Shown: one piece after another, positions 1 to 8,126 of the stretch
How the letters are laid out: each line of letters opens with the position of its first letter
Position numbering within the stretch: position 1 is the first letter of the stretch
DNA from: Burkholderiaceae bacterium
Lineage (GTDB): Bacteria > Pseudomonadota > Gammaproteobacteria > Burkholderiales > Burkholderiaceae_C
Direction: 5' to 3'
NCBI GenBank assembly: GCA_031256305.1
Contig: JAIRQU010000001.1
Span: 1-8,475 of the forward strand
DNA length: 8,475 bases
The notes under the pieces: model-generated
Database searches by the model: none
What the model was told of the DNA's origin: nothing
Seen by the model: only the letters and a program-made list of their open reading frames with translations
Program-made: the position numbers and the translations under genes

Positions 1-49
<49 letters not shown>

Positions 50-60
50 GAAAAGTGTCA

Positions 61-77
61 AGCTATGTATTATAGCT
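61..77 (-). promoter_or_regulatory. Candidate tRNA-Ala promoter: TATAAT -10 box inside a short inverted repeat
   Basis: On the minus strand a perfect TATAAT lies at 74-69. That is 19 bases before the mature tRNA 5' end, so a start near 62 would give a leader of about 12 bases, which suits a tRNA gene. No good -35 box is visible at 15-18 bases spacing; the sequence there is G-rich (around 91-98). The -10 box sits inside a perfect 6-bp inverted repeat, AGCTAT at 61-66 and ATAGCT at 72-77, with a 5-base loop. This could be an operator, a small hairpin or chance. The promoter call is inference from the -10 match and its position. Confidence 0.45.
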
Positions 78-108
78 CGAAACGGTGTTACCCCCAGCGC
101 GTCTTGCG

Positions 109-1530
109 TCACGCCGGGATGCTGCGCAAGCGCGCCAGCGCGGTTTCGCGCCGATGCAGTGCCAGCACCGCATCCAGCGATGGGGTTTGCGGCGCGCCCA
201 TGACCAGCACGCGCGCGGGCATGGCCAGTTGCGGCATATTTAAACCGTGCGCGGCCAGCGTGGCCTTGATGGCGGCGGCGATGCCGGGCGCGTCCCACGG
301 CGCGCTTTCGAGCAGGCTGGCCAATTGCGCCAGGGCGGGGCGCGCGGTGGCGATAACGTGCTTGGCGATATCCTCGGCCAAGGGATGCACGTCGGCATAG
401 AACGCCTGCGCCCAGTTGGCCAGTTGCACGGTGGTTTCACACCGGTCCTTGAACAGCTCGCAGATGGCGGGCAGCCGCTCGTCGGCGTTGATGCCGCGCC
501 GCGCCAGGTGCTGCACGGCCAGCGGGGCCAGCGCGGCACCGGTCATGCTCTTGAGGTGCTGGGCGTTGACCCAGCGCAGCTTGGCTTCGTCGAACTGCGC
601 GGCGCTGCGGCCCAGGTGGTCCAGGTCGAACCATTGCAGGAACTGCGCGCGGCTGAAAATTTCGTCGTCGCCGTGGCTCCAGCCCAGGCGCGCCAGGTAG
701 TTGAGCATGGCGTCGGGCAAAAAGCCTTCGTCGCGGTATTGCGTGACGGGCTTGGCGCCGTTGCGCTTGCTCATTTTCTCGCCCTGCTCGTTCAGCACGG
801 TGGGCAGGTGCGCGTACACCGGCGGCGGGCAGCCCAGGGCGCGAAAGATGTTGATCTGGCGCGGCGTGTTGTTGACGTGATCGTCGCCCCGGATGACGTG
901 GGTGATGCGCATGTCGATGTCATCGACGACGACGCAGAAGTTGTAGGTGGGCGTGCCATCGGGCCGGGCGATGACCAGATCGTCCAGTTCCGCGTTGCTG
1001 ATTTCGATGTGGCCCTTGACCTTGTCGTCCCACGCCACCACACCGTCTTGCGGGTTGCGAAAGCGCAGCACGGGCTTGACGCCCGGCGGCGCGGACGGCA
1101 GGGTCTTGCCCGGTTCGGGCCGCCAGGCGCCGTCGTAGCGCGGCTTTTGCTTGGCGGCCAGTTGCCGCTCGCGCAGTGCGTCCAGTTCCTGCTGCGCCAT
1201 GCAGCACGGGTAGGCCAGGCCGCGCTCGACCAGCCCGGCCAGCACTTCGCGGTAGCGCGCCATGCGTTGCATCTGGTAGTACGGGCCTTCGTCGTGATCC
1301 AGGCCCAGCCACGCCATGCCTTCCAGGATCACATCGACGGCTGCTTGCGTGGAGCGTTCCAGGTCAGTGTCTTCGATGCGCAAGATAAAGTCGCCGTGCT
1401 GCGCGCGCGCGTAGGCCCACGGGTACAGCGCCGAGCGGATGTTGCCCAGATGAATGAAGCCGGTGGGTGAAGGCGCAAAGCGCGTGCGCACGCGCTGGGG
1501 TTGGGATGGGGTAGCGGTCGGTTCGGTCAT
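109..1530 (-). CDS. gltX: Glutamyl-tRNA synthetase (GluRS, class I)
   Basis: This 473-residue cytoplasmic enzyme joins glutamate to tRNA-Glu using ATP. The length is normal for a bacterial GluRS. The class I catalytic fold is clear: [13 protein letters not shown] at residues 18-30 carries the HIGH-type signature (HLGN 27-30), RIEDTD is at 51-56, IRGDDH at 213-218, and the KMSKR loop is at 252-256. The C-terminal anticodon-binding domain ends intact with the usual [13 protein letters not shown] motif. Three of the four zinc-ligand positions known from E. coli GluRS are replaced (C109 kept; M111, W136 and P138 in the others). The start ATG at 1530 follows the metZ stop by only 4 bases and has no strong Shine-Dalgarno sequence, so translation is probably coupled to metZ. 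Nothing suggests a GluQ-type paralogue, because the full anticodon domain is present. Confidence 0.98.
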   Translation of the reverse strand: MTEPTATPSQPQRVRTRFAPSPTGFIHLGNIRSALYPWAYARAQHGDFILRIEDTDLERSTQAAVDVILEGMAWLGLDHDEGPYYQMQRMARYREVLAGLVERGLAYPCCMAQQELDALRERQLAAKQKPRYDGAWRPEPGKTLPSAPPGVKPVLRFRNPQDGVVAWDDKVKGHIEISNAELDDLVIARPDGTPTYNFCVVVDDIDMRITHVIRGDDHVNNTPRQINIFRALGCPPPVYAHLPTVLNEQGEKMSKRNGAKPVTQYRDEGFLPDAMLNYLARLGWSHGDDEIFSRAQFLQWFDLDHLGRSAAQFDEAKLRWVNAQHLKSMTGAALAPLAVQHLARRGINADERLPAICELFKDRCETTVQLANWAQAFYADVHPLAEDIAKHVIATARPALAQLASLLESAPWDAPGIAAAIKATLAAHGLNMPQLAMPARVLVMGAPQTPSLDAVLALHRRETALARLRSIPA

Positions 1531-1534
1531 GGAT

Positions 1535-2773
1535 TCACGGTAGGTCCGGGCAGGTATCCAGCCCGCGCGCCAGGTCGGTGTGGATGTCGCCGGGATGTTC
1601 CAGCCCCACGGCCAGCCGGATCAGGCCCTGCGTTACACCGGCGTCCTGGCGCTGCTGTTCGGTCAGGCGGCCATGCGAGGTGCTGGCGGGGTGGCAGATG
1701 ATGGTTTTTACGTCGCCCAGATTAGTGGCGACGCTGCACACGCGCACGCTGTCGATGACGTGGAAGGCGCGCTGGCGCGCCTGTTCGGGCGTGCCGCTCT
1801 TGACGCTGAAGGCGACGACCGCGCCGCCGCAGCCGCCTTGCTGCGCCATGGCCAGCGCGTGCTGCGGGTGCGAGGGCAGGCCGGGGTAGATCACGCGCGC
1901 GACGGCGGGGTGGCGCTCCAGCCATTGCGCCACGTGCAGCGCGTTGCGGCTTTGCGCCTGCATGCGCACGGCCAGCGTTTCCAGGCCCTTGTGTACGGCC
2001 CAGGCGTTGAAGGGCGCAAGCGCCATGCCCGCGGTGCGGTTGAAGGGGGTGAGCTTGTCTTCGATGAGCGCCCGGCTGCCACACACCGCGCCGGCCATGA
2101 CGCGGCCTTGCCCGTCCAGATATTTGGTGCCTGAATGGATGACCAGGTCCGCCCCCAGCGCCAGCGGCTTTTGCAGCGCCGGCGTGGCAAAGCTGTTGTC
2201 AACGGCCAGCAGCGCGCCCGTGCCGTGCGCCACATCGGCCAAGGCGCGGATGTCGCAGATTTCGGTCAGCGGGTTGGTCGGCGTTTCGGCCAGCAGCAGG
2301 CGGGTTTGGGGCCGCATGGCGGCGCGCCATTCGGCCACGTCGGTTTGCGAAACGAAAGTGGTCCGCACGCCAAAGCGCGCCAGCTCAGTGCCCAGCAGCT
2401 TGATGGTGGAACCGAATACCGAACGCGAGCAAATCACGTGGTCGCCCGCCTGGAGCAGCGCTATGCACGTCAGCAGAATGGCCGCCATGCCGCTAGCCGT
2501 GCCGACGGCGGCCTCCGCGCCTTCCAGCGCGGCCAGCCGCCGCTCGAACGCCGTGACCGACGGGTTGCTGGTGCGGGTGTAGGTGTAGCCATCTTCCTCG
2601 CCCGCAAAGCGCCGCGCGGACGATTCGGCGCTGGGCTGCACGAAGCAACTGGTCAGGTAGATGGCGCTGGAATGCTCGCCGTAGGGACTGCTTTCCAGCC
2701 CCACGCGCAGCGCCAGCGTGTCGGGGTGCAGGCCGGCGGGCAAGGCGTGCAGAGCGGCTTCAGAAGTTGGCAT
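1535..2773 (-). CDS. metZ: O-succinylhomoserine sulfhydrylase, PLP-dependent
   Basis: This 412-residue protein belongs to the Cys/Met-metabolism PLP enzyme family. MetZ enzymes make homocysteine directly from O-succinylhomoserine and sulfide, the direct-sulfhydrylation route to methionine. Visible family features are YTYTRTSNP (63-71, with Y65 and R67 as the phosphate-binding Y-x-R pair), the cofactor loop ASGMAA (93-98), AETPTNP (162-168), the cofactor-contacting aspartate in AVDNSFATP (D192), and the PLP lysine K217 in [11 protein letters not shown]. The ATG at 2773 has a GGAG Shine-Dalgarno on the minus strand (2786-2783), 9 bases upstream. It lies 32 bases after purF, an order I know from Pseudomonas and betaproteobacteria, which favours MetZ over cystathionine gamma-synthase, gamma-lyase or an O-acetylhomoserine enzyme. 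Substrate choice cannot be proved from sequence alone. Confidence 0.93.
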   Translation of the reverse strand: MPTSEAALHALPAGLHPDTLALRVGLESSPYGEHSSAIYLTSCFVQPSAESSARRFAGEEDGYTYTRTSNPSVTAFERRLAALEGAEAAVGTASGMAAILLTCIALLQAGDHVICSRSVFGSTIKLLGTELARFGVRTTFVSQTDVAEWRAAMRPQTRLLLAETPTNPLTEICDIRALADVAHGTGALLAVDNSFATPALQKPLALGADLVIHSGTKYLDGQGRVMAGAVCGSRALIEDKLTPFNRTAGMALAPFNAWAVHKGLETLAVRMQAQSRNALHVAQWLERHPAVARVIYPGLPSHPQHALAMAQQGGCGGAVVAFSVKSGTPEQARQRAFHVIDSVRVCSVATNLGDVKTIICHPASTSHGRLTEQQRQDAGVTQGLIRLAVGLEHPGDIHTDLARGLDTCPDLP

Positions 2774-2805
2774 GGTGCAGGTCTCCGTATGGAATGGCTA
2801 GCGTA

Positions 2806-4284
2806 TCAGGCCGCCATGTCTTGCGCGCTTTGGCGCTGCACGCGCTCCCGCTGCATTTGCGCAATGCCGTCCTCGGTGATGTCGCCGGTGACGTAGATGC
2901 CGTCAAAGCACGAGGCGTCGAAGCCGTCGAGCGCCGGGTTGAGGCTGCCGATGGCGCGCTGCATGGCCGCCAGGTCCTGATAGATCAGCGCATCGCAGCC
3001 GATGATCTGGCGGATCTGCTCGACGCTGCGGCCATGCGCCACCAGCTCGTCCTTGGTCGGCATGTCGATGCCATAGACGTTGGGGTGGCGCACCGGCGGC
3101 GCGGCGCTGGCCATATAGACCTTGTGCGCGCCGGCCTCGCGCGCCATCTGCACGATTTCGCGGCTGGTGGTGCCGCGTACGATGGAGTCGTCGACCAGCA
3201 GCACGTTGCGGCCCGTAAATTCGCTGCCGATGGCATTGAGCTTTTGCCGCACCGACTTCTTGCGCACCGCCTGGCCGGGCATGATGAAGGTGCGGCCCAC
3301 GTAGCGGTTCTTGACGAACCCCTCGCGGTAGGGTTTGCCCAGCATGGCGGCCAGTTCGGTGGCGCTGGGGCGGCTCGATTCGGGAATGGGGATCACCACG
3401 TCGATTTCCGAGGGCGGCACGGTGGAAATCACGCGCTGCGCCAGCGTCTTGCCCATGTTCAGGCGCGCCTGATAGACCGAGATGCCGTCGAGCGTTGAAT
3501 CGGGCCGCGCCAGATAGACGAACTCGAAAATGCAGGGCTTGAGCGTGGGCCGCTGCGCGCACTGGCGCGCATGCACCGCGCCGTCCAGCGTGACGTACAC
3601 CGCCTCGCCGGGCGCGATGGCGCGCTCAGGCGCGTGGCCAGTGCCTTCGATAGCCACGGTTTCGCTGGCGGCCATCACCACGCCTTGCGCGCCGCGTCCG
3701 ATACACAAGGGCCGGATGCCATACGGGTCGCGGAAGGCCAGCAGGCCATGCCCGGCGATGTGCGCCACCACGGCATACGAGCCGCGCACGCGCCGGTGCA
3801 CTCCGGCCACGGCGGCGAATACGTCGTCCGCTTGCAGTCCCGGCTTGCCGCGCGTGGCGCATTCCAGCTCGTGCGCCAGAACGTTGAGCAGCACCTCGCT
3901 GTCGCTGTCGGTGTTGATGTGACGATGGTCGGTGGCGATCAGTTGCGCGCGCAGCGCATGCGCGTTGGTCAGATTGCCGTTGTGCGCCAGCACGATGCCG
4001 AAGGGTTCATTGACGTAGAAGGGCTGGGCTTCTTCCTCGCTTTCGGCGCTGCCCGCCGTGGGGTAGCGCACCTGGCCCAAGCCGCTGGCACCGGGCAGGG
4101 CGCGCATGTTGCGCGTGCGGAATACATCGCGCACCATGCCCTTGTCCTTGTGCATGTAGAACTTGCCCTCGTGCTGCGTGACGATGCCCGCCGCGTCTTG
4201 GCCGCGGTGCTGGAGCAGCAGCAGCGCGTCGTAGATGAGCTGGTTGACGGGCGACTGGCTGACGACGCCGACGATGCCGCACAT
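2806..4284 (-). CDS. purF: Amidophosphoribosyltransferase (glutamine PRPP amidotransferase)
   Basis: This 492-residue cytoplasmic enzyme catalyses the first committed step of purine synthesis: PRPP plus glutamine gives phosphoribosylamine, glutamate and pyrophosphate. The N-terminal glutaminase domain begins MCGIVGVV, so Cys2 becomes the nucleophile once Met1 is removed; there is no propeptide. Supporting glutaminase motifs are [11 protein letters not shown] (23-33), VRYPTAG (72-78), HNGNLTN (101-107) and TDSDSE (125-130). The C-terminal phosphoribosyltransferase domain has [12 protein letters not shown] (323-334) and the PRPP loop [14 protein letters not shown] (361-374, D365 and D366). The length fits the E. 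coli enzyme (about 505). A weak Shine-Dalgarno (GGGAAG, 4298-4293) precedes the ATG. The gene is 28 bases after cvpA and 32 before metZ, all on one strand. Confidence 0.98.
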   Translation of the reverse strand: MCGIVGVVSQSPVNQLIYDALLLLQHRGQDAAGIVTQHEGKFYMHKDKGMVRDVFRTRNMRALPGASGLGQVRYPTAGSAESEEEAQPFYVNEPFGIVLAHNGNLTNAHALRAQLIATDHRHINTDSDSEVLLNVLAHELECATRGKPGLQADDVFAAVAGVHRRVRGSYAVVAHIAGHGLLAFRDPYGIRPLCIGRGAQGVVMAASETVAIEGTGHAPERAIAPGEAVYVTLDGAVHARQCAQRPTLKPCIFEFVYLARPDSTLDGISVYQARLNMGKTLAQRVISTVPPSEIDVVIPIPESSRPSATELAAMLGKPYREGFVKNRYVGRTFIMPGQAVRKKSVRQKLNAIGSEFTGRNVLLVDDSIVRGTTSREIVQMAREAGAHKVYMASAAPPVRHPNVYGIDMPTKDELVAHGRSVEQIRQIIGCDALIYQDLAAMQRAIGSLNPALDGFDASCFDGIYVTGDITEDGIAQMQRERVQRQSAQDMAA

Positions 4285-4312
4285 GGTGAATACTTCCCGA
4301 AAATTTAAATTG

Positions 4313-4891
4313 TCACGCCGACAGGTAACGCACGGCTTCCGGCGGCAGATATGGATAGATTTGACGCAATGCCATTTCCAGCCAGCGCACGCCCGCCGAG
4401 GCGCGCCACCACGCGGTCTGCGTCAGCGGCGTGAGATGGGCCAGCGCCACGGCAACCAACAATAGGATCAGCGCGCGCGCCGCGCCGAACACCGCGCCCA
4501 GCAAGCCATCGACGGGCCGCATTCCCGCGATGCGCACGCCGCGGCGGATGCGCCAGGAAATGCCCGCGCACACGAACGCCACGGCAATGAACGTCAGCGT
4601 ACTGCCCAGGCCGGTGCGCAGCGCGGCCGATGTGCCGCCCAACGGCAGCAAGGCGCCAACCAGGGGGCCGCCCCAGCGCGCGGCCAAAAAGGCCGCCACC
4701 CAGCCGGCCAGCACCAGCGCCTCATAGACCAGCCCGCGCCACATGCCGATCAGGCACGAAATCAGCAGTACCGCCAGCAGCACCCAATCGAGCGCAACCG
4801 CCGCGTTCAAGCCGCTCAGGCTGGGCAGACCGCTCAAACTGGGCAGATTGTTTAAGTTGGGCAGACCGGGCAGGTTGGGCAAGTTGAGCAA
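4313..4891 (-). CDS. cvpA: CvpA family inner-membrane protein with a repeat-encoded N-terminal extension
   Basis: CvpA proteins are small inner-membrane proteins, named for colicin V production in E. coli and found next to purF; their biochemical role is not settled. This one has 192 residues against about 160 usually. Hydrophobic segments fall near 34-52, 56-72, 98-115 and 129-151, with the family-typical stretch [16 protein letters not shown] followed by WRGLVYEAL. The extra length is residues 1-30, a leucine-proline hexapeptide repeat not expected in the family. The frame has no ATG before Met50, which is already past the first membrane segment, and a stop codon lies just upstream. The best start is TTG at 4891, preceded by AAAGG with 7 bases spacing. 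A TTG at codon 28 would give a more usual N-terminus but has no clear ribosome site. The gap after the SPOR gene is 10 bases. Confidence 0.9.
   Translation of the reverse strand: MLNLPNLPGLPNLNNLPSLSGLPSLSGLNAAVALDWVLLAVLLISCLIGMWRGLVYEALVLAGWVAAFLAARWGGPLVGALLPLGGTSAALRTGLGSTLTFIAVAFVCAGISWRIRRGVRIAGMRPVDGLLGAVFGAARALILLLVAVALAHLTPLTQTAWWRASAGVRWLEMALRQIYPYLPPEAVRYLSA
4802..4891 (-). repeat. Five 18-bp tandem units encoding a Leu-x-x-Leu-Pro-x hexapeptide
   Basis: Read on the minus strand from 4891, codons 1-30 of cvpA divide into five 18-base units. Their products are [24 protein letters not shown] and LSGLNA. Middle units share CTGCCCA cores and the last two full units ([12 protein letters not shown]) are close copies. 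Leucine recurs every third residue, so there is also a 9-base sub-period. Because the unit is a multiple of three, gain or loss of a unit would change protein length without breaking the frame. If the TTG at codon 28 is the real start, most of this repeat would be untranslated leader. Confidence 0.85.
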
Positions 4892-4901
4892 GGCGCTGCC
4901 T

Positions 4902-5819
4902 TTATGGCGTAACGATGCTGCCGTTTAGGCCCGTCTGCTTGAGCCTGGACAGGGCTTGCGCGGCCTCGTCGCGGCTGGCGAATGGCCCGGCGCGCACGCG
5001 GGTGCGCGGGCCGGCGCTGGTGGTCACGGTCTGGGTATAAGCCTTGACCCCGGCGCGCTGGGCTTTCTGGCGCGCGCTCTGCGCGGACTGCGCACTGGCG
5101 AATGCGCCGATCTGGATCACGTAATGCCCCGCTGCTTGCGCATGGGCGCTGGCATTGCGTGCCGGGGGCGCACTGGCAACCGGCGCGTCCTTGCCTTCGA
5201 GCAATGCGCGGGCGCGCGCGGCATCGGCGGCCTGCTCACGCTGGCGCCTGGCTTGCGCGTCGGCCTTGCGCTTTTCAGCGGCTTGCTGTCTGGCCGCCTG
5301 TGATTTGGCGTCCGTCTGTGGCTTGGCGGTCTGTTGTTTCGCCGCTTGCGGCGCGGCCTGTTTGCCGGGCTGCCTGGCCGGAACATTCTCTTGCACGGCG
5401 GATACCACTGCGCCGCTGGCCGTAGGCGTTGCGTCGGGTGCGGACTGGCCGCCAGCCGGGGCAAGCACCTCTTCCCCGGAGCCAAGGCTGGCTGCGGCGG
5501 GCACTGTGGACGAAGCGGGCTGCACCGCCGCGGTGATGGTATGCGCGGCAGTTGCCGAGGCGGGCAGCGTCAGCGGCAGCGCGGCGTTGCGGTCGGGAAT
5601 GATGATCGGCGCCTGAACGGTAACCGGGCGCGGCTGGGTGTCGAACAGCATCGGAAAGCCGATGATGGCGATAAGCACCAGCACCGCCGCGCCGATGAGC
5701 CGGTAGAGTGCGCGGCGGCGCAGGTTTTCCACGGTTTCGGCCGGCGCGCCGGTTTCGCCGCGGGCGCTCGGCGGGTCTTGCGGGGAGGGGCTGTTTTTGC
5801 GGAACTTGAAAAAAGCCAT
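4902..5819 (-). CDS. dedD: SPOR-domain inner-membrane protein (DedD-like)
   Basis: This 305-residue protein is a bitopic membrane protein with a C-terminal SPOR domain, a fold that binds denuded glycan strands of septal peptidoglycan. The short basic cytoplasmic N-terminus (about 1-38) is followed by one membrane segment (about 41-59, [19 protein letters not shown]). Then comes a long low-complexity linker rich in Ala, Pro, Gln and Lys (about 60-230); residues 175-210 are charged and could be helical. The SPOR domain covers about 231-305, starting [12 protein letters not shown] and including the typical [13 protein letters not shown]. The ATG at 5819 has only a weak AGG ribosome site (5827-5825), 31 bases after the folC stop. 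Position between folC and cvpA matches E. coli dedD, which is the basis for the symbol; the protein itself would only say SPOR family. Confidence 0.88.
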   Translation of the reverse strand: MAFFKFRKNSPSPQDPPSARGETGAPAETVENLRRRALYRLIGAAVLVLIAIIGFPMLFDTQPRPVTVQAPIIIPDRNAALPLTLPASATAAHTITAAVQPASSTVPAAASLGSGEEVLAPAGGQSAPDATPTASGAVVSAVQENVPARQPGKQAAPQAAKQQTAKPQTDAKSQAARQQAAEKRKADAQARRQREQAADAARARALLEGKDAPVASAPPARNASAHAQAAGHYVIQIGAFASAQSAQSARQKAQRAGVKAYTQTVTTSAGPRTRVRAGPFASRDEAAQALSRLKQTGLNGSIVTP

Positions 5820-5850
5820 GAATGCCTGGGAAATGAATAACCCGCGCGGG

Positions 5851-7152
5851 TCAATGCACTGCGGGGCTGGGCCGTCCCGCAGTCAGTCGCGGCGCGCCCT
5901 GCGCCAGAACGCCGCCCACGGTATAGAACGACCCGAAAACAATAATTCTATCCATCGGGGTCGCGGCGGCGGCGGCGGCGGCCAGCGCTTGCAGCGGACT
6001 GGCGAAAACTTGCGCGTCCGCGTCTTTGCGCCGCGTGGCCGCTTGCCAGGCCGCCTGCAATTGCGCGCCGCTGGCCGCGCGCGGCGTGGGCAGGCCGGTA
6101 AAGTACCAGTGGTCGATCAGCGCGTCCATGCGCGCCAGAATGGCCGGGTAGTCCTTGTCGCCCATTGCGCCAAACACCGCGTGCGTGGCCGGGTAGAAGC
6201 CCATCGCGTCCAGATTGAGCGCCAGCGCCGCCGCCGCGTGCGGGTTGTGCGCCACGTCCAGCACCAGCGCGGGCTGGCCCGGCACGATCTGGAAGCGCCC
6301 GGGCAGTTCCACGGTCGCCAGCCCCAGCCGCACGGCCTGCGCCGTAACCGGCAGCCGCGCGTGCAAGGCTTCCAGCGCGGCCAGCGCGCCCGATGCGTTG
6401 GCCAGTTGATTGGCCCCGCGCAGCGCCGGGTGCGCCAGCCCGGCGTAACGGCGCTCGCGGCCTCGCCAAGCCCATTGCTGACGGTCGCCTTCGTAATGAA
6501 AATCGCGCCCGATCAGCCGCAGGTCGGCGCCGATGGCTTGCGCATGGTCGATCACGCTGCGCGGCGGCGCGGGGTCGCTGACGATAGCGGGCTTGCCTGG
6601 GCGCAGGATGCCCGCCTTCTCGCGGCCGATAGCCTCGCGCGTGCCGCCCAGCAGTTCGGTGTGATCCAGGGCTATGCTGGTGATGATGGCGCAGTCGGCG
6701 TCGATCACGTTCACGGCATCGAGCCGCCCGCCCAGGCCCACTTCCAGAATCACCGCATCCAGCGCGGCGTGCGCGAACACGTCCAGCGCGGCCAGCGTGC
6801 CGAACTCGAAATAGGTCAGGGGCGCGCCGCCGCGCGCGGCTTCCACGCGGGCAAAAGCGGCGGCCAGCGTGTGCGCATCCGCCATTTCACCGCGCAGACG
6901 GCAACGCTCTTCGTAATGCACCAGGTGCGGCGAGGTGTACGTGCCCACGCGATAGCCCGCGTGCGTCAACATGGCTTCCAGCAACGCGCAGGTCGAACCT
7001 TTGCCGTTGGTGCCCGCCACGGTGAACACCGGGCAGCTCAGGCGCAACGCCATGCGCGCAGCCACCGCGCGCACGCGGTCGAGCGTCAGGTCGATGGCTT
7101 TGGGATGCAGACGCTCGGCGTGCGCCAGCCATTGTTCCAAGGTTTGCGGCAT
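5851..7152 (-). CDS. folC: Bifunctional dihydrofolate synthase / folylpolyglutamate synthase
   Basis: This 433-residue cytoplasmic ATP-dependent ligase adds glutamate to dihydropteroate to make dihydrofolate, then extends the glutamate tail of reduced folates. It is a Mur-ligase-type enzyme. The P-loop is GTNGKGS (47-53), followed by TSPHLV (73-78), [12 protein letters not shown] (137-148), [11 protein letters not shown] (159-169) and REKAGI (177-182), where K179 sits at the position of the carbamylated lysine in the family. The C-terminal domain has [12 protein letters not shown] (297-308) and ends with the conserved FGSFYTVGG (407-415 region). The length is close to the E. coli enzyme (about 420). 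A seven-alanine run (391-397) lies just before the last motif. ATG 7152 has a full GGAGGA ribosome site 10 bases upstream. It appears to be the first gene of the operon that runs to gltX; accD, its usual upstream neighbour, is absent. Confidence 0.97.
   Translation of the reverse strand: MPQTLEQWLAHAERLHPKAIDLTLDRVRAVAARMALRLSCPVFTVAGTNGKGSTCALLEAMLTHAGYRVGTYTSPHLVHYEERCRLRGEMADAHTLAAAFARVEAARGGAPLTYFEFGTLAALDVFAHAALDAVILEVGLGGRLDAVNVIDADCAIITSIALDHTELLGGTREAIGREKAGILRPGKPAIVSDPAPPRSVIDHAQAIGADLRLIGRDFHYEGDRQQWAWRGRERRYAGLAHPALRGANQLANASGALAALEALHARLPVTAQAVRLGLATVELPGRFQIVPGQPALVLDVAHNPHAAAALALNLDAMGFYPATHAVFGAMGDKDYPAILARMDALIDHWYFTGLPTPRAASGAQLQAAWQAATRRKDADAQVFASPLQALAAAAAAATPMDRIIVFGSFYTVGGVLAQGAPRLTAGRPSPAVH
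5962..5982 (-). repeat. GCC trinucleotide run encoding seven alanines in folC
   Basis: On the plus strand six CGG triplets run without interruption from 5964 to 5981. On the coding strand this gives Ala codons for residues 391-397 of FolC, all GCC except the last GCG. It lies in a poorly conserved loop just before the conserved C-terminal motif. Such runs can slip by whole codons without breaking the frame. Confidence 0.8.
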
Positions 7153-7162
7153 GGGACGATTG

Positions 7163-7168
7163 TCCTCC
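7163..7168 (-). promoter_or_regulatory. Strong Shine-Dalgarno of folC (GGAGGA)
   Basis: The minus strand reads GGAGGA at 7168-7163, 10 bases before the folC ATG at 7152. It is the strongest ribosome site in the minus-strand run and fixes the folC start. It lies within the 39-base divergent spacer shared with galU, leaving little room for promoters; the folC promoter must overlap the start of galU. Confidence 0.8.
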
Positions 7169-7191
7169 GTGTGGCATCATCGTTTACCAAT

Positions 7192-8091
7192 ATGTCTTCC
7201 ATTTCTCATCCCATCCGCATCGCCGTGTTCCCCGTGGCGGGGCTGGGCACGCGCTTTTTGCCCGCCACCAAGGCCAGTCCCAAGGAGATGCTGACCATCG
7301 TTGACAAGCCCCTGATCCAGTACGCGGTGGAAGAAGCTTATGCGGCTGGCGTGCGGCACATGGTGTTCGTTACCGGGCGCAGCAAGCGCGCCATCGAGGA
7401 TCACTTCGACACCGCTTATGAGCTGGAAAGCGAGCTGGAGGCGGCGGACAAGTCCGAGATGCTGGCCACCGTGCGCGCGGTGCAGCCGGCGGACATGGAT
7501 TGCTCTTACGTGCGCCAGCCGCGCTCGCTGGGTTTGGGACACGCGGTGTTGTGCGCCGCGCCCATCGTGGGCGAGCAGCCCTTTGCCGTATTGCTGGCCG
7601 ATGACCTGATGACCGGGCCGCAAGGCGCGGGGAATGGTCAAGGCGTGTTGCAGCAAATGGCGGGCGCTTATCAGGAACTGGGCTGTTCCCTGCTGGCGGT
7701 GCAGGAAGTGCCGCCGGATCAGGTGCAGCGCTACGGCATCGTGGCTGGCCCCGGCGCGGGCCAGCGGCTGATGCGCGTGGAGCGCATCGTGGAAAAGCCC
7801 GCGCCGCAGGACGCGCCTTCGCACATGGGCGTGGCCGGGCGCTACGTGCTAACCCCGCGCATCTTCGGTGAATTGCGCCAGCAACCGCCGGGCGCGGGCG
7901 GCGAAATCCAGTTGACCGACGCCATCGCCCGGCTCATGACCAAGGAGGCCGTTTACGCCTACCAGTACGAGGGCAAGCGTTACGACTGCGGCAGCAAGGA
8001 AGGCTTTCTGCAGGCCACCGTCGAGCTGGCGCTGCAACATCCCAAGCTGGGGGCGGGGTTCAGGGCCTACCTTAGGCAGCTTGAACTTTGA
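7192..8091 (+). CDS. galU: UTP-glucose-1-phosphate uridylyltransferase (UDP-glucose pyrophosphorylase)
   Basis: This 299-residue cytoplasmic enzyme makes UDP-glucose from UTP and glucose-1-phosphate, a precursor for lipopolysaccharide, capsule and other surface glycans. The nucleotide-binding signature [18 protein letters not shown] (11-28) is followed by [20 protein letters not shown] (30-49), GLGHAVLCA (114-122), LADDLM (135-140), VEKP (200-203, K202 as in E. coli GalU), VAGRYVL (214-220), [14 protein letters not shown] (232-245) and [12 protein letters not shown] (261-272). E. coli GalU has 302 residues. The frame stays open far upstream, through the complement of folC, but homology begins at the ATG at 7192, and the N-terminus aligns well with E. 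coli GalU from there. No Shine-Dalgarno is visible before this ATG; an in-frame GTG at 7171 lacks one too. Confidence 0.96.
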   Translation: MSSISHPIRIAVFPVAGLGTRFLPATKASPKEMLTIVDKPLIQYAVEEAYAAGVRHMVFVTGRSKRAIEDHFDTAYELESELEAADKSEMLATVRAVQPADMDCSYVRQPRSLGLGHAVLCAAPIVGEQPFAVLLADDLMTGPQGAGNGQGVLQQMAGAYQELGCSLLAVQEVPPDQVQRYGIVAGPGAGQRLMRVERIVEKPAPQDAPSHMGVAGRYVLTPRIFGELRQQPPGAGGEIQLTDAIARLMTKEAVYAYQYEGKRYDCGSKEGFLQATVELALQHPKLGAGFRAYLRQLEL

Positions 8092-8126
8092 CGGGCATAA
8101 AGACGCAATAACCCGTTCCCGCGCCC

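Noticed and set aside
247..1470. Long plus-strand open frame antisense to gltX
   Set aside because: GC-rich shadow frame with no family signature; gltX on the other strand is intact.
3571..4308. Plus-strand open frame antisense to purF
   Set aside because: Composition typical of a reversed GC-rich gene, no motif, and purF is complete opposite it.
5840..5851. Perfect 12-base palindrome ACCCGCGCGGGT overlapping the folC stop
   Set aside because: No loop for a stable hairpin and no T tract; short GC palindromes are expected by chance in this composition.
5797..7191. A long plus-strand open frame antisense to folC that runs in frame into galU
   Set aside because: Its predicted product is a low-complexity Arg/Gly/Ala/His-rich sequence with no recognisable domain, as expected from reading a GC-rich gene backwards. 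FolC on the other strand is complete with all motifs, and GalU homology starts only at 7192.
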